Shown: positions 18,038 to 26,476 of the stretch, piece by piece
Numbering within the stretch: the first letter of the stretch is position 1
How the letters are laid out: every line of letters starts with the position of its first letter
NCBI GenBank assembly: GCA_017744415.1
Contig: JAGIBJ010000084.1
Span: 1 to 64,000 of the forward strand
Direction: 5' to 3'
Source: Solirubrobacteraceae bacterium
GTDB taxonomy: Bacteria > Actinomycetota > Thermoleophilia > Solirubrobacterales > Solirubrobacteraceae
Length of the DNA stretch: 64,000 nt
Notes under the pieces: model-generated
The model's database searches: none
The model's input: the letters and a program-made list of their open reading frames with translations, nothing else
Told to the model about the DNA's origin: nothing
Translations under genes and position numbers: made by a program

Positions 18038-20725
18038 ATGGGAAATACGTTGCGTAGTCCAAGTCAGGCGCTGATGGCGCTCGTCCTCGCGCTCACGCTC
18101 GCCGCCGCGCCAGCGAGTGCGAAGACCCTGCGCGGCGCGCCCGCGAGCTCCCTCTCGGTCGCGGCCGTGGCAAAGGGCAGCAAGGCCCAGCTCATCGGCG
18201 AGTTCGGCGGCAAAGCCGGGCGTGCTCGCAATGGTGTAGAGCTGGCAGTGGAGCGGTTCCGCAACTCGCGCTGGCGCGCCGTCACGAACGGCGCCACGCG
18301 CCGCGCGGGGACGACACGCACCTTCAAGGTCGTCGTGCCCTACGCGTCGACGAGCTGCGTGCGCCTGCGCGTGACGGTGCGGCTCCGCGCCAAGATCGCC
18401 GACCGCTTCTCGTTCCGGCTGTGCGACGTACTCCGCCCCACCGCGCCTAGCACCCCGCAGAACGAGCAGGTTCCGCCGCCGGCGACCAGCACGCCGGCAC
18501 CGACGGCCGGCGCCGCGACGACGCCCACCCCCGCTCCGACCGCGACCGCGACGCACACCCCCACCGTGACGCCGTCGCCCACGGCGTCGCCCACCCCGAC
18601 GGCAACGGCGTCGCCGTCGCCGACCTCGGCGCCCTCACCGTCGCCATCACCCACCGCGACACCGTCGCCCTCGACTGGCCCAGGCGTCCGCACCCTCGCC
18701 GCCGGGTGGCAGCAGAGCTGTGCCCTCGAAGACGGGACCGCATGGTGCTGGGGCGACCAAGCGGTCGGCGACCCGTACTACGACATCCCGACGAAGCGGC
18801 TCACGCCGGAGGCGTGGATCAACGGCGTGCGCAGCCTGAGCACCTGGGGCGCCGTCACCTGCGCCGTCCTCACCGACGGGCGCGTCAACTGCCGGAGGCA
18901 CTACAGCGCCAGTGAGGTCAGCGGCGAGGTGCTCCCGGGGGTGACCGACGTCGCCGCCGTGGCGATCGGCGGCAACCAGGTGTGTTTCGTTCGCAATGCG
19001 GGCACCGTGGGCTGCTTCTCTGGGGCGTACGTCAGCTCGGACGACCGCCCGGACCCTGACGTGATCCCAGTGTCCGACGCGCCCGGCATCGACGACGCGA
19101 GCGCGGTCGCAGTGGGCCATGACCACTACTGCGTGCTCCGGTCCACCGGCGCCGTGCAGTGTTTTGGCGACAACGACTCCGGCCAGCTAGGCATCGGCAC
19201 CTTCACGCCCCCGGCGACGCCGGAGGCGGTCCATGATCTCGCCGACGTGGCCGACATCTCCGCCGACGGCGACCAGACCTGCGCGCTGCGCACCGACGGC
19301 ACCGTCTGGTGCTGGGGCAAGGTGTGGAAGGGCGCCACGGCGCCGTCCCAGGAGAGCCAGGCGACCCCGGCGCAGGTCTACGACCTCGGGGCCGCCAAGG
19401 CGATCTCGGTGCACGCCGACTTCTCGTGCCTCGTCCGCGTCAACGGATCCGTCGCTTGCTGGGGCGCGGGCGCCAAGGGCCAGCTCGGCGACGGCGAGTC
19501 GACCACCTCCGCGTACCCGGTGACGGTGAGCGGCGGCCTCACGAACGCAACCGCGGTCTCGGCAGGCGAAAACCACGCGTGCGCAACCACCAGCAACGGC
19601 GACTGGTGGTGCTGGGGCGACAACGAGGCAGGGCAGCTCGGCACCGGCTTCGCACCGGAAGGCGCGTGGACGATCAGCCCGCCGATCCCCGGCATCAGCG
19701 GCGCCGTACGGATCGATTCAGAGTTCAACCACTCGTGCGTCGTGCAGTCGGGCGGCACGCTGACGTGCTGGGGCGCCAACAACCATGGCCAGCTCGGCCG
19801 CGGCACGGTGACGGATGGCGAGATTCCCGCAGCCGTCGACGGGCTCTCGGAGGTCACCGACGTGGCCGTAGGCAGCTACCACACCTGCGCGCTCCGCACG
19901 GCCGGCGACGTCCTCTGCTGGGGCCGCAATCTCGACGGCCAGCTCGGCGACGGCACCACGGACGATGCCCTCGAGCCGACTGCCGTGGAGGGCCTCGACG
20001 ACGCCACCGCGATCGCCGCCGGAACGAACTTCACCTGCGCGCTGCGCGAGGGCGGCACGGTGGTCTGCTGGGGCAGCAACGAGCAGCAGCAGCTGGGCAC
20101 GTTCGACGGCGACGCCTCCGACACCCCGGTGGCCGTCGATGGCGTGACCGACGCGATCGCGCTCGACGCCGGCACCGACCACGCCTGCGTGATCCGCGCC
20201 GATCACAACGTCGTCTGCTGGGGCGCGAACGACCTCTGGCAGGCCGGCGACCCCGACTTCGACGATCCCACGACGACGCCGCGACGAGTACCCGGCATCA
20301 CGACTGCCGTCACGATCTCGGTCGGCGCAAACGCCTGCGCCGGCTTCTCCAACGGAGAAGTCGACTGCTGGGGCCAGATCCAGGACCCGGCCCGAGACAG
20401 CGGTCGCGGGTCGCGCGGTGTCGCGCCGATCGCAGGGATGGGCAGCCAGACCCGGCTCGCCGTGGGCCGCAGCGCGATCTGCGGGGTCAACATGTGGGGC
20501 CAGGGACAGTGCTTCGGATGGCCGGTGTACGTGGGCGAGAACGACTGGGACCCCGTCCCGGACTACGTGATCGGACTGCACGACGCGTTCGACGTCGGCG
20601 CCGGTCAGTGGACGACCTGCTTCGTCATCAACGACGGCACCGTCCGCTGCCGCGGGTGGAACAACCAACTCGCTAACGGCATCCCGCAGGGCTCTCCGAT
20701 CGCGAGCCTCGTCGTTCGGCCCTGA
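18038..20725 (+). CDS. Secreted RCC1-repeat protein with fourteen Cys-paired repeats (copy 2)
   Basis: 895 residues from ATG 18038, chosen over ATG 18026 because the bases from 18038 align with the start of the upstream paralogue (GGAAATACG against GGAATACG, then CGTAG in both). A signal peptide (ALMALVLALTLAAAPASA) is followed by the same two-Cys module, a Thr/Ser/Pro linker (TPTPAPTATATHTP and so on) and fourteen RCC1 repeats, each with two cysteines, mostly ending CWG. It is clearly a tandem duplicate that has diverged in the linker and in repeats 2-4. It converges with the thioesterase gene over a hairpin at 20740-20757. Confidence 0.85.
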   Translation: MGNTLRSPSQALMALVLALTLAAAPASAKTLRGAPASSLSVAAVAKGSKAQLIGEFGGKAGRARNGVELAVERFRNSRWRAVTNGATRRAGTTRTFKVVVPYASTSCVRLRVTVRLRAKIADRFSFRLCDVLRPTAPSTPQNEQVPPPATSTPAPTAGAATTPTPAPTATATHTPTVTPSPTASPTPTATASPSPTSAPSPSPSPTATPSPSTGPGVRTLAAGWQQSCALEDGTAWCWGDQAVGDPYYDIPTKRLTPEAWINGVRSLSTWGAVTCAVLTDGRVNCRRHYSASEVSGEVLPGVTDVAAVAIGGNQVCFVRNAGTVGCFSGAYVSSDDRPDPDVIPVSDAPGIDDASAVAVGHDHYCVLRSTGAVQCFGDNDSGQLGIGTFTPPATPEAVHDLADVADISADGDQTCALRTDGTVWCWGKVWKGATAPSQESQATPAQVYDLGAAKAISVHADFSCLVRVNGSVACWGAGAKGQLGDGESTTSAYPVTVSGGLTNATAVSAGENHACATTSNGDWWCWGDNEAGQLGTGFAPEGAWTISPPIPGISGAVRIDSEFNHSCVVQSGGTLTCWGANNHGQLGRGTVTDGEIPAAVDGLSEVTDVAVGSYHTCALRTAGDVLCWGRNLDGQLGDGTTDDALEPTAVEGLDDATAIAAGTNFTCALREGGTVVCWGSNEQQQLGTFDGDASDTPVAVDGVTDAIALDAGTDHACVIRADHNVVCWGANDLWQAGDPDFDDPTTTPRRVPGITTAVTISVGANACAGFSNGEVDCWGQIQDPARDSGRGSRGVAPIAGMGSQTRLAVGRSAICGVNMWGQGQCFGWPVYVGENDWDPVPDYVIGLHDAFDVGAGQWTTCFVINDGTVRCRGWNNQLANGIPQGSPIASLVVRP

Positions 20726-20739
20726 GCCCTCGCACGCGG

Positions 20740-20757
20740 GCGCCCGACGCCGGGCGC
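20740..20757. terminator. Bidirectional hairpin between converging genes
   Basis: A 7-bp perfect stem GCGCCCG (20740-20746) with CGGGCGC (20751-20757) and a 4-nt loop. It lies between the RCC1 copy 2 stop (20725) and the thioesterase stop (20758), where transcripts meet. Confidence 0.55.
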
Positions 20758-21174
20758 TCAACGCAGGAAGCGCTCGCGCTCCTGGTCGCCGAAGATCCGC
20801 TTGCCGCGCTCGCGCGCGTCCCATCCGACCATCACGGCGATGCCGCTCGCTGCCACGGTGCCATCGGGCCAGCGCACCTCCTGGCGGCTCGTGACGCTCG
20901 ACGCGCCGATGCGCGTGAGCCGGCTCGTCGCGACCACCTGGTCGTGGTGATAGTCCACCTCGCGCCGGTAGTCGAGCTCGACGCGCGCGAGCACGAACGC
21001 CTCGTGGCGCTGCAGCTCGGCGGGCCGCACGTGGTTGAGCCAGGCGGTGCGCGCCTGCTCGATGAGCACGTGGTAGACGGCCTGGTTGAGGTGCCCGAGG
21101 CGGTCGAAGTCCGACCACCGCAGATCGCAGGTGATCGAGAACTCGGGGGCGTCAAGGCTCGCTGCGTCGCTCAC
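20758..21174 (-). CDS. Acyl-CoA thioesterase, 4HBT hot-dog family (YbgC/FadM-like)
   Basis: 138 residues from GTG 21174. A single hot-dog domain with the conserved catalytic segment [23 protein letters not shown]; the first Asp of that run is the expected nucleophile or base of the 4-hydroxybenzoyl-CoA thioesterase type. A typical second-half motif is [18 protein letters not shown]. It hydrolyses some acyl-CoA thioester in the cytosol; the acyl group is unknown. The frame is open up to 21567, but homology begins at the Ser-Asp-Ala residues after GTG 21174. It is divergent from the cold-shock gene. Confidence 0.88.
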   Translation of the reverse strand: MSDAASLDAPEFSITCDLRWSDFDRLGHLNQAVYHVLIEQARTAWLNHVRPAELQRHEAFVLARVELDYRREVDYHHDQVVATSRLTRIGASSVTSRQEVRWPDGTVAASGIAVMVGWDARERGKRIFGDQERERFLR

Positions 21175-21337
21175 GGCCGCAGAGCCTACGCGCGCGGCGC
21201 GTGCGTGTGTGCGGCGGGCGCTCTTGACGGACCCGGTCTGGGCCGGGAAGGGACTCGATTGCGCCCCGCTCACCAGCGGCGATGCCTGGCGTAGGAACGG
21301 CTTCATCCCGAGCCTGACGTACCCGGCTCGAGCTGAC

Positions 21338-21368
21338 CTGACCGCCAACCCCCGGCGACCTGTAGCGT
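21338..21368 (+). promoter_or_regulatory. Candidate promoter for the cold-shock gene
   Basis: CTGACC at 21338-21343 and TAGCGT at 21363-21368 are separated by 19 bp and resemble weak actinobacterial -35 and -10 boxes. Transcription from here would give a leader of about 70 nt that contains the hairpin at 21401-21423. This is a pattern match only. Confidence 0.3.
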
Positions 21369-21400
21369 CTTCTTCAGGTTCGCCACTCCGGCGACACACC

Positions 21401-21423
21401 GTGACCGACCGCAGGTCGGTCAC
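21401..21423 (+). promoter_or_regulatory. Perfect 10-bp leader hairpin upstream of cold-shock gene
   Basis: GTGACCGACC (21401-21410) pairs perfectly with GGTCGGTCAC (21414-21423) over a 3-nt loop. The ribosome site GGAGG (21433-21437) starts 10 nt after the stem and the ATG is at 21443. Cold-shock mRNAs are often controlled by leader structure, so a temperature- or protein-responsive element is plausible. It could also be a DNA operator. Confidence 0.5.
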
Positions 21424-21442
21424 CCCACCTATGGAGGCCGGC

Positions 21443-21652
21443 ATGGCCACAGGCACCGTCAAATGGTTCAGCGACGAGAAGGGCTTCGGCTTCATCGCAC
21501 CCGATGAGCAGGGTCCCGACCTGTTCGTCCACCACAGCGCGATCGTCAGCGACGGCGGATTCCGCACGCTCGCAGAGGGCGCGAAGATCAGCTTCGACGT
21601 CGCTCAGGGCCAGAAGGGCCCGAACGCGGAGAACGTGCGCGTCATCTCCTGA
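21443..21652 (+). CDS. Cold-shock protein (CspA family)
   Basis: 69 residues, one cold-shock OB-fold domain. RNP1 is KGFGFIAP and RNP2 is LFVHHSAI; both bind single-stranded nucleic acid. The N-terminus [17 protein letters not shown] is canonical. The ATG at 21443 is preceded by GGAGG at 5-nt spacing, which makes it preferable to the in-frame ATG at 21431. It acts as an RNA chaperone that keeps mRNA unfolded, often at low temperature. It is a single gene preceded by a notable hairpin leader and divergent from the thioesterase. Confidence 0.95.
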   Translation: MATGTVKWFSDEKGFGFIAPDEQGPDLFVHHSAIVSDGGFRTLAEGAKISFDVAQGQKGPNAENVRVIS

Positions 21653-21741
21653 GCCGCTACTCGCCCGCGCGTCGCCCATCCGTCCCGCAGCGCACCGGGG
21701 AGGCAGGGAAATGCGCCGCGCTTGCGTATGCTGGAAGGGTT

Positions 21742-23247
21742 GTGACCCGACCTAGTGCCCAGTACTCGGTCGTTCTCCGCCTGGAGATCGACGAATCGCC
21801 CGGCGCCGTGACGCGTTTGCATGACGCGATCGAGGCGTGCGAGGGCAAGGTCGTATCGAACGACGTCGTATCCGCCGAGCACGGCCGCTCCGTTCGCGAC
21901 GTCGTCGTCGACCTCGGCGGCGTCGAGCACCAGCAGGCCATCCGCGACCTCCTCGAGGCGTTTGAGGACGTCCGCGTCCTCGGCATGACCGACCGCACCT
22001 TCGCGCTTCACCACGGCGGCAAGCTGACCACCGAGCCGGCCGCACCACTCGTCACCCGTGACGACCTGGCGATGGCCTACACGCCGGGCGTCGCGCGCGT
22101 TTGCGAGGCGATCAATAAAGACAAAGCCAAGGCCTTCGACTACACGATCAAGCGCAACACCGTGGCCGTCGTCTCCGACGGCACCGCGGTGCTCGGCCTC
22201 GGCGACATCGGCCCCGAGGCCGCCATGCCCGTGATGGAGGGCAAGGCCGTGCTCTTCAAGGAGTTCGCCGGCGTCGATGCGTTCCCGATCTGCCTCGACA
22301 CGAAGGATCCCGACGAGATCGTCCACATCGTGAAGATGATGGCCCCGACCTTCGGTGGCATCAACCTCGAAGACATCTCCGCCCCGCGCTGCTTCGAGAT
22401 CGAGGATCGCCTCAAGGCCGAGCTCGACATCCCCGTCTTCCACGACGACCAGCACGGCACCGCGATCGTCACGCTCGCCGCGCTCTACAACGCGCTGAAG
22501 ATCGTCGACAAGCGGATCGAAGACCTTCGCGTGCTCTGCGTCGGCCTCGGCGCGGCCGGCGTCGCCGTCACCAAGATCCTCATGAGCGCCGGCGTGCGCG
22601 ACGTGATCGGCTGCGACACCAAGGGTGCCCTCTCGACCACGCGCCCGGACTACCTCGACGGCTCGATGAACGGCATGAAGCGCTGGTACGCCGAGCATTC
22701 GAACCCGAACAAGCTCCTCGGCACGCCGAGCGACGTGATCGACGACATCGACCTCTTCATCGGGCTCTCCGGCCCCGGGGTGATCGAGGCCAAGGAGCTC
22801 GCGCGCATGGCGCCGAACGCCATGGTGTTCGCGATGAGCAACCCCGATCCCGAGGTGAAGCCCGAGGAGGCCGCTCCCTACGTGCGCATCATGGCCACCG
22901 GGCGCTCGGACTACCCGAACCAGATCAACAACGTGCTCGCGTTCCCCGGCATCTTCCGCGGCGCCCTCGACGTGCGCGCCCGTCAGATCACCGAGAAGAT
23001 GAAGCTCGCCGCCGCCCGCGCGATCGCCGATGCGGTGCCGGCCGACCGGCTCCGTGAGGACTTCATCATCCCCTCGGCGTTCGACCGAGAGGTGGCTCCG
23101 GCCGTCGCGGCGGCCGTGGCGCAGGAGGCCGACCGCGAGCGCAGCTCCCGCGGCGACCTCGACGACTTCGAGGCCCCGGGCGGCCCGAGCGGGATCGGTG
23201 GCGGGGCCGGCGGCCCCGTGACGCCGGCGCTCACGCCCAAGTCGTAG
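21742..23247 (+). CDS. NAD(P)-dependent malic enzyme with N-terminal ACT domain
   Basis: 501 residues from GTG 21742. Residues 1-80 form an ACT-type regulatory domain (YSVVLRLEIDESPGAVTRLHDAIEA). The rest is the short bacterial malic enzyme: YTPGVARVC, SDGTAVLGLGDIGPEAAMPVMEGKA, the metal-binding FHDDQHGTAIV, the nucleotide motif GLGAAGVAV and SNPDPE. It oxidatively decarboxylates malate to pyruvate and CO2, making NAD(P)H. There is no C-terminal phosphotransacetylase-like domain; the tail is a Gly/Pro-rich stretch of about 35 residues. The ACT domain suggests allosteric control by a small ligand such as an amino acid. The epimerase gene starts 10 bp downstream. Confidence 0.93.
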   Translation: MTRPSAQYSVVLRLEIDESPGAVTRLHDAIEACEGKVVSNDVVSAEHGRSVRDVVVDLGGVEHQQAIRDLLEAFEDVRVLGMTDRTFALHHGGKLTTEPAAPLVTRDDLAMAYTPGVARVCEAINKDKAKAFDYTIKRNTVAVVSDGTAVLGLGDIGPEAAMPVMEGKAVLFKEFAGVDAFPICLDTKDPDEIVHIVKMMAPTFGGINLEDISAPRCFEIEDRLKAELDIPVFHDDQHGTAIVTLAALYNALKIVDKRIEDLRVLCVGLGAAGVAVTKILMSAGVRDVIGCDTKGALSTTRPDYLDGSMNGMKRWYAEHSNPNKLLGTPSDVIDDIDLFIGLSGPGVIEAKELARMAPNAMVFAMSNPDPEVKPEEAAPYVRIMATGRSDYPNQINNVLAFPGIFRGALDVRARQITEKMKLAAARAIADAVPADRLREDFIIPSAFDREVAPAVAAAVAQEADRERSSRGDLDDFEAPGGPSGIGGGAGGPVTPALTPKS

Positions 23248-23257
23248 CGAGCCGGCG

Positions 23258-24220
23258 ATGCGCGTCACCGTCACCGGCGCCACCGGCGGTATCGGACGGC
23301 TCCTGGTTGCGACGCTGCTCGAGCGCGGGGACGACGTCACCGTGCTCACGCGCGACCCCGATCGGGCGTACGACGCGCTCGGCCCGGACGTGCACGCGCA
23401 TGCCTGGGATTCCACGTCGACCGCGCCTGCCGAGGCTCTCGCCGGGCGCGACGCGGTGATCAACCTCGCCGGTGAGCGGATCGACCAGCGCTGGAGCGAC
23501 GAGGCCAAGGGGCGGATCATGAGCTCCCGTCGCGACGGGACCCGCCATCTCGTCGAGGGCATCGCCCTCACCGAGGGGGACGACCGACCGCTGGCGCTGA
23601 TCTCGGGCTCGGCGACGGGCATCTACGGCGACCGCACCGGTGATGGCGAGATCGACGAGACCGCCGAACCCGGCGAGGGCTTCCTCTCGGACGTGTGCGT
23701 GGCGTGGGAGGCCGAGGCCCGCCGCGCCGAGGCTCTTGGGCTCCGCGTGGTGGTCATCCGCACCGGCACCGTGCTCGATCCTGAGCATGGGGCGCTCGTG
23801 CCGCTCAAGAAGGTCGCGAAGTTCGGCGTCCTCGGGCCGCTCGGCTCCGGTCGTCAGCCGTTCCCCTGGATCCACGTGACCGACGAGCTCGGCCTGATCC
23901 TTCATGCCCTCGACAGTGGCCGCGCCTCCGGACCGATCAACGCCGTGGCGCCCGGGATCGTCACGCAGGCGCAGTTCGCCAGAGCCCTCGGCAAGGCTGT
24001 TCACCGCCCAGCCTTCCTCCCCGCTCCGGCATTCGCCGCCAAGACGCTGCTCGGTGAGCAGGCCGAACTCCTCCTCAGCGGCGCCTGGGCCGTGCCGAGC
24101 GCCGCTCGCGACCTCGGCTACGCCTTCGCGTTCCCGGAGCTCCCCAGTGCGCTCGACGATCTGCTCAGCGGCCGCTCCGGCGACGAGCCCAGCGGCCCGC
24201 TCGGCGAGCTGCTCGGCTGA
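23258..24220 (+). CDS. TIGR01777-family NAD-dependent epimerase/dehydratase-like protein
   Basis: 320 residues. The Rossmann motif GATGGIGRLL is at the N-terminus and the family-specific segments VINLAGERIDQRW, SGSATGIYGDRTG and QPFPWIHVTDELG are present, as in YfcH/SDR39U1. The classical YxxxK motif is replaced by the family's G-x-Y-G arrangement. The true substrate of this family is not established; a role in nucleotide-sugar or cell-division related metabolism has been suggested for relatives. It is probably co-transcribed with malic enzyme (10 bp gap). It converges with the lipoprotein gene 15 bp away. Confidence 0.88.
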   Translation: MRVTVTGATGGIGRLLVATLLERGDDVTVLTRDPDRAYDALGPDVHAHAWDSTSTAPAEALAGRDAVINLAGERIDQRWSDEAKGRIMSSRRDGTRHLVEGIALTEGDDRPLALISGSATGIYGDRTGDGEIDETAEPGEGFLSDVCVAWEAEARRAEALGLRVVVIRTGTVLDPEHGALVPLKKVAKFGVLGPLGSGRQPFPWIHVTDELGLILHALDSGRASGPINAVAPGIVTQAQFARALGKAVHRPAFLPAPAFAAKTLLGEQAELLLSGAWAVPSAARDLGYAFAFPELPSALDDLLSGRSGDEPSGPLGELLG

Positions 24221-24235
24221 CGCCGCAGGGCGTGC

Positions 24236-25489
24236 TCAGCGCGCGCGGAGCCAGCGCCCGCCGCTGAGCCGCTCCACCACGACCTCGCCCAGCGTCACTT
24301 CGGCGTCCCGCACCGGGAGCTGCGCATTCGAGGGCGCGTCGCCAGAGAGCTGCTCGGCGTACGTGAGGCGGTCGATCGTCTTGTCTGGCTGCGAGGCGCC
24401 GAGATCGAGCATGCGCTTCGCCGCACGGTAGCCCGCCACGACGGCGTCGCCGCGGTCGCGACCGAAGAGCTCGCGCTCCTTGGCCCGCACCCGCTGCCCG
24501 ACCCCGTCGGAGGTCGGAGCAAGCGCGCGGCGAACTCGGTAGACCGGCCCGTCGTGGCCGGCGACGGCGGAGGCAGCGATCGGGCGGTCGGCGCCGTCGA
24601 TCACGACGAGCAGTCCGCGGGACCCACGCGCGGCGCGGCGCGCGATCGCCGCGGGATCACGCTCCGTCGGATCGATGACGAGGATCTGCGCGCCCTTGCG
24701 AAGCTGGTCGGAAGCATCGCCGCCGGTCACGCCGTGGATGGCCTCGGCGATCCGGGCTGCGTCGCTGACCGGGTTGTACACCGAGCGCGTGCTCCCGGGA
24801 ATGAGCGGCGGCACGTCGTCGCCGGTCTTGCCATCGGCGACCGCGGCGTCGTGCGCCGACTTGGCCGCCGCAACGGCGGCGCGGCTGGCCGACGCCTGCT
24901 GCGCGTTGAACGCGCCGTTGGCGAGCACCGACGTGATCCCCTTCGTGCCGGCGATCCCACCGACCGCCTTGGCGATGGCGGCATCGGACGGAACGCCTCG
25001 CAGTGCGAGGTTGCGGCCAGAGGGCTGATAGCGGCCCGGTTCGCCCGGGCGGCCGGCCTGAGTGAGGCCGAGCATGCCGGTGCCGTACTGCAGCAGGCTG
25101 ATCTCGCCGCCGTTGAGCTGCGCGGCGGAGATCTCGAGCTGGGGCGCGGAGTAGGTGCCGAGCACCGCAAGGGTGCGTGAGTCGCGCAGGATCCGGCCGG
25201 TGCCGACGGCGGCACTCACCTGGTCGCCGTCGCGCTGCTCGATCGGCACGACGACGGTGGAGACGGCGCGCGCGCCCATGATCCCGTTGCGCTCGGCGAC
25301 GGCGATCTTGGCGCCGTCGGCGAGGCCTTCGAGCCGCGACGACCATGCGCCGCCGGGATCACCGGCGACGTAGATCACCGAAATCGGCCGGTGTGCCGGC
25401 CTGCCGGGCTCATCGCTGCCGCAAGCGGCGACGGCCAGCGTGAGGAGCCCCGCCGCCGCAGTTGCGGCGGCAGCGCGCCGGGGGGTCAC
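24236..25489 (-). CDS. Type 1 periplasmic-binding-protein-like lipoprotein at end of trp run
   Basis: 417 residues from GTG 25489. An N-terminal signal with lipobox AVAAC gives a Cys at about residue 24. The body resembles the type 1 periplasmic binding fold used by branched-chain amino-acid ABC receptors and receptor-family ligand-binding proteins: VIYVAGDPGGAW, GIMGARAVSTVVV, VLGTYSAPQLEIS, KGITSVLANGAFN and YRAAKRML. It probably binds a small solute outside the membrane. No permease or ATPase genes accompany it. Its GTG overlaps the stop of the upstream 56-residue membrane protein by 4 bp, so translation is coupled. The frame upstream of 25489 is the shadow of that small gene. Confidence 0.75.
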   Translation of the reverse strand: MTPRRAAAATAAAGLLTLAVAACGSDEPGRPAHRPISVIYVAGDPGGAWSSRLEGLADGAKIAVAERNGIMGARAVSTVVVPIEQRDGDQVSAAVGTGRILRDSRTLAVLGTYSAPQLEISAAQLNGGEISLLQYGTGMLGLTQAGRPGEPGRYQPSGRNLALRGVPSDAAIAKAVGGIAGTKGITSVLANGAFNAQQASASRAAVAAAKSAHDAAVADGKTGDDVPPLIPGSTRSVYNPVSDAARIAEAIHGVTGGDASDQLRKGAQILVIDPTERDPAAIARRAARGSRGLLVVIDGADRPIAASAVAGHDGPVYRVRRALAPTSDGVGQRVRAKERELFGRDRGDAVVAGYRAAKRMLDLGASQPDKTIDRLTYAEQLSGDAPSNAQLPVRDAEVTLGEVVVERLSGGRWLRAR

Positions 25490-25656
25490 CCCTCCCGGCT
25501 GTTGCTCTGGCGCACCTGCTCGCCCACCGTGCGGACGGCGGCGGCGACGAGGAAGAGCGAGAACGAGATCATGGCGGCATCGCGTGCAGCGATGTGGAAG
25601 CACCAGAGCACGACCCAGAGGGCCAGACAAAGACCGGAGGCGACGATGAGTCCCAT
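25486..25656 (-). CDS. Small membrane protein, 56 residues, between trpA and the lipoprotein
   Basis: ATG 25656 to TGA 25486, too short for standard ORF cut-offs. It begins MGLIVASGLCLALWVVLWCF, a first hydrophobic helix, has a short charged loop (HIAARDA), a second hydrophobic stretch (MISFSLFLVAAAVRTV), and ends QSNSREG. Two transmembrane segments are likely. It starts 10 bp after the trpA stop and its stop overlaps the lipoprotein start as GTGA, so it fits tightly in the operon. GGAGG-like bases are absent upstream of the ATG. Function is unknown; a membrane partner of the lipoprotein is one idea. Confidence 0.7.
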   Translation of the reverse strand: MGLIVASGLCLALWVVLWCFHIAARDAAMISFSLFLVAAAVRTVGEQVRQSNSREG

Positions 25657-25666
25657 GCGCGGAAGC

Positions 25667-26476
25667 TTACCGATCCAGGCCGCGGGCGAGGTCTTCCATC
25701 ACCGCGCGGGTCGCCGCGGCACCGTCGGGCTCCCCCGCGGCGCGTACGAGACGCGATCCGACGATCACGCCATCAGCACCTGCGTCGGCCGCCGCAGCAG
25801 CCTGTTCGCCGCTGCTGATGCCGAATCCGAGGGCTACGGGCACGCTCGTCGCGCGCCGCGCGCGCTCGATCACGTCGACGTAGCCGGCCGCGCCCTTGCG
25901 CTCACCGGTGACGCCCGTGGTGGAGACCGTGTAGAGGAAGCCGCGCGCTCGGCCACCGACGAGGGCGAGGCGCTCCTCGGGCGTCGTGGGCGCGATCAGC
26001 GGCACGAGCGCGAGGCCCGCCGCGTCGGCGTGCTCGAGCAGCTCGCCGGACTCCTCGGGCGGGAGATCCGGGACGATCGCGCCGGCCGCGCCGGCCTCGA
26101 CGAGTCGCGCGCAGAACGCCTCAGCGCCGCGCGCCTGCACGATGTTGGCGTAGGTCATCACGACGACGGGCACGCGCGCCGACACGGTGCGGCAGATCTC
26201 GAGGCAGGAGTCGAACGTGGCGCCGTTCTGGAGGGCCACGGTGCCGGCGGCCTGGATCAGCGGGCCGTCGGCGAGCGGGTCGCTATACGGGATGCCGAAC
26301 TCGATCACGTCGGCGCCGCTCTCGACGCACGCCTGCATGATCGCGATGGACGTGTCGTGGTCGGGATAGCCACCCATCACGTACGGCATCAACGCGGCCT
26401 TCCCGGGCGCGCTGTTGATGGCCTGCTCGATGCGCTCGGCGCCGGCGTTGACGGCGGAGGCGGTCGGGTTAGTCAC
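25667..26476 (-). CDS. trpA: Tryptophan synthase alpha chain
   Basis: 269 residues from GTG 26476. It cleaves indole-3-glycerol phosphate to indole and glyceraldehyde 3-phosphate and channels indole to TrpB. The TIM-barrel motifs include [14 protein letters not shown], the catalytic Glu in [17 protein letters not shown], the Asp in [10 protein letters not shown], and the phosphate-binding GFGISSGEQ and [10 protein letters not shown]. Its start overlaps the end of trpB by 8 bp, consistent with coupled, equimolar synthesis. The upstream in-frame stretch to 27076 is a shadow of trpB. Confidence 0.96.
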   Translation of the reverse strand: MTNPTASAVNAGAERIEQAINSAPGKAALMPYVMGGYPDHDTSIAIMQACVESGADVIEFGIPYSDPLADGPLIQAAGTVALQNGATFDSCLEICRTVSARVPVVVMTYANIVQARGAEAFCARLVEAGAAGAIVPDLPPEESGELLEHADAAGLALVPLIAPTTPEERLALVGGRARGFLYTVSTTGVTGERKGAAGYVDVIERARRATSVPVALGFGISSGEQAAAAADAGADGVIVGSRLVRAAGEPDGAAATRAVMEDLARGLDR

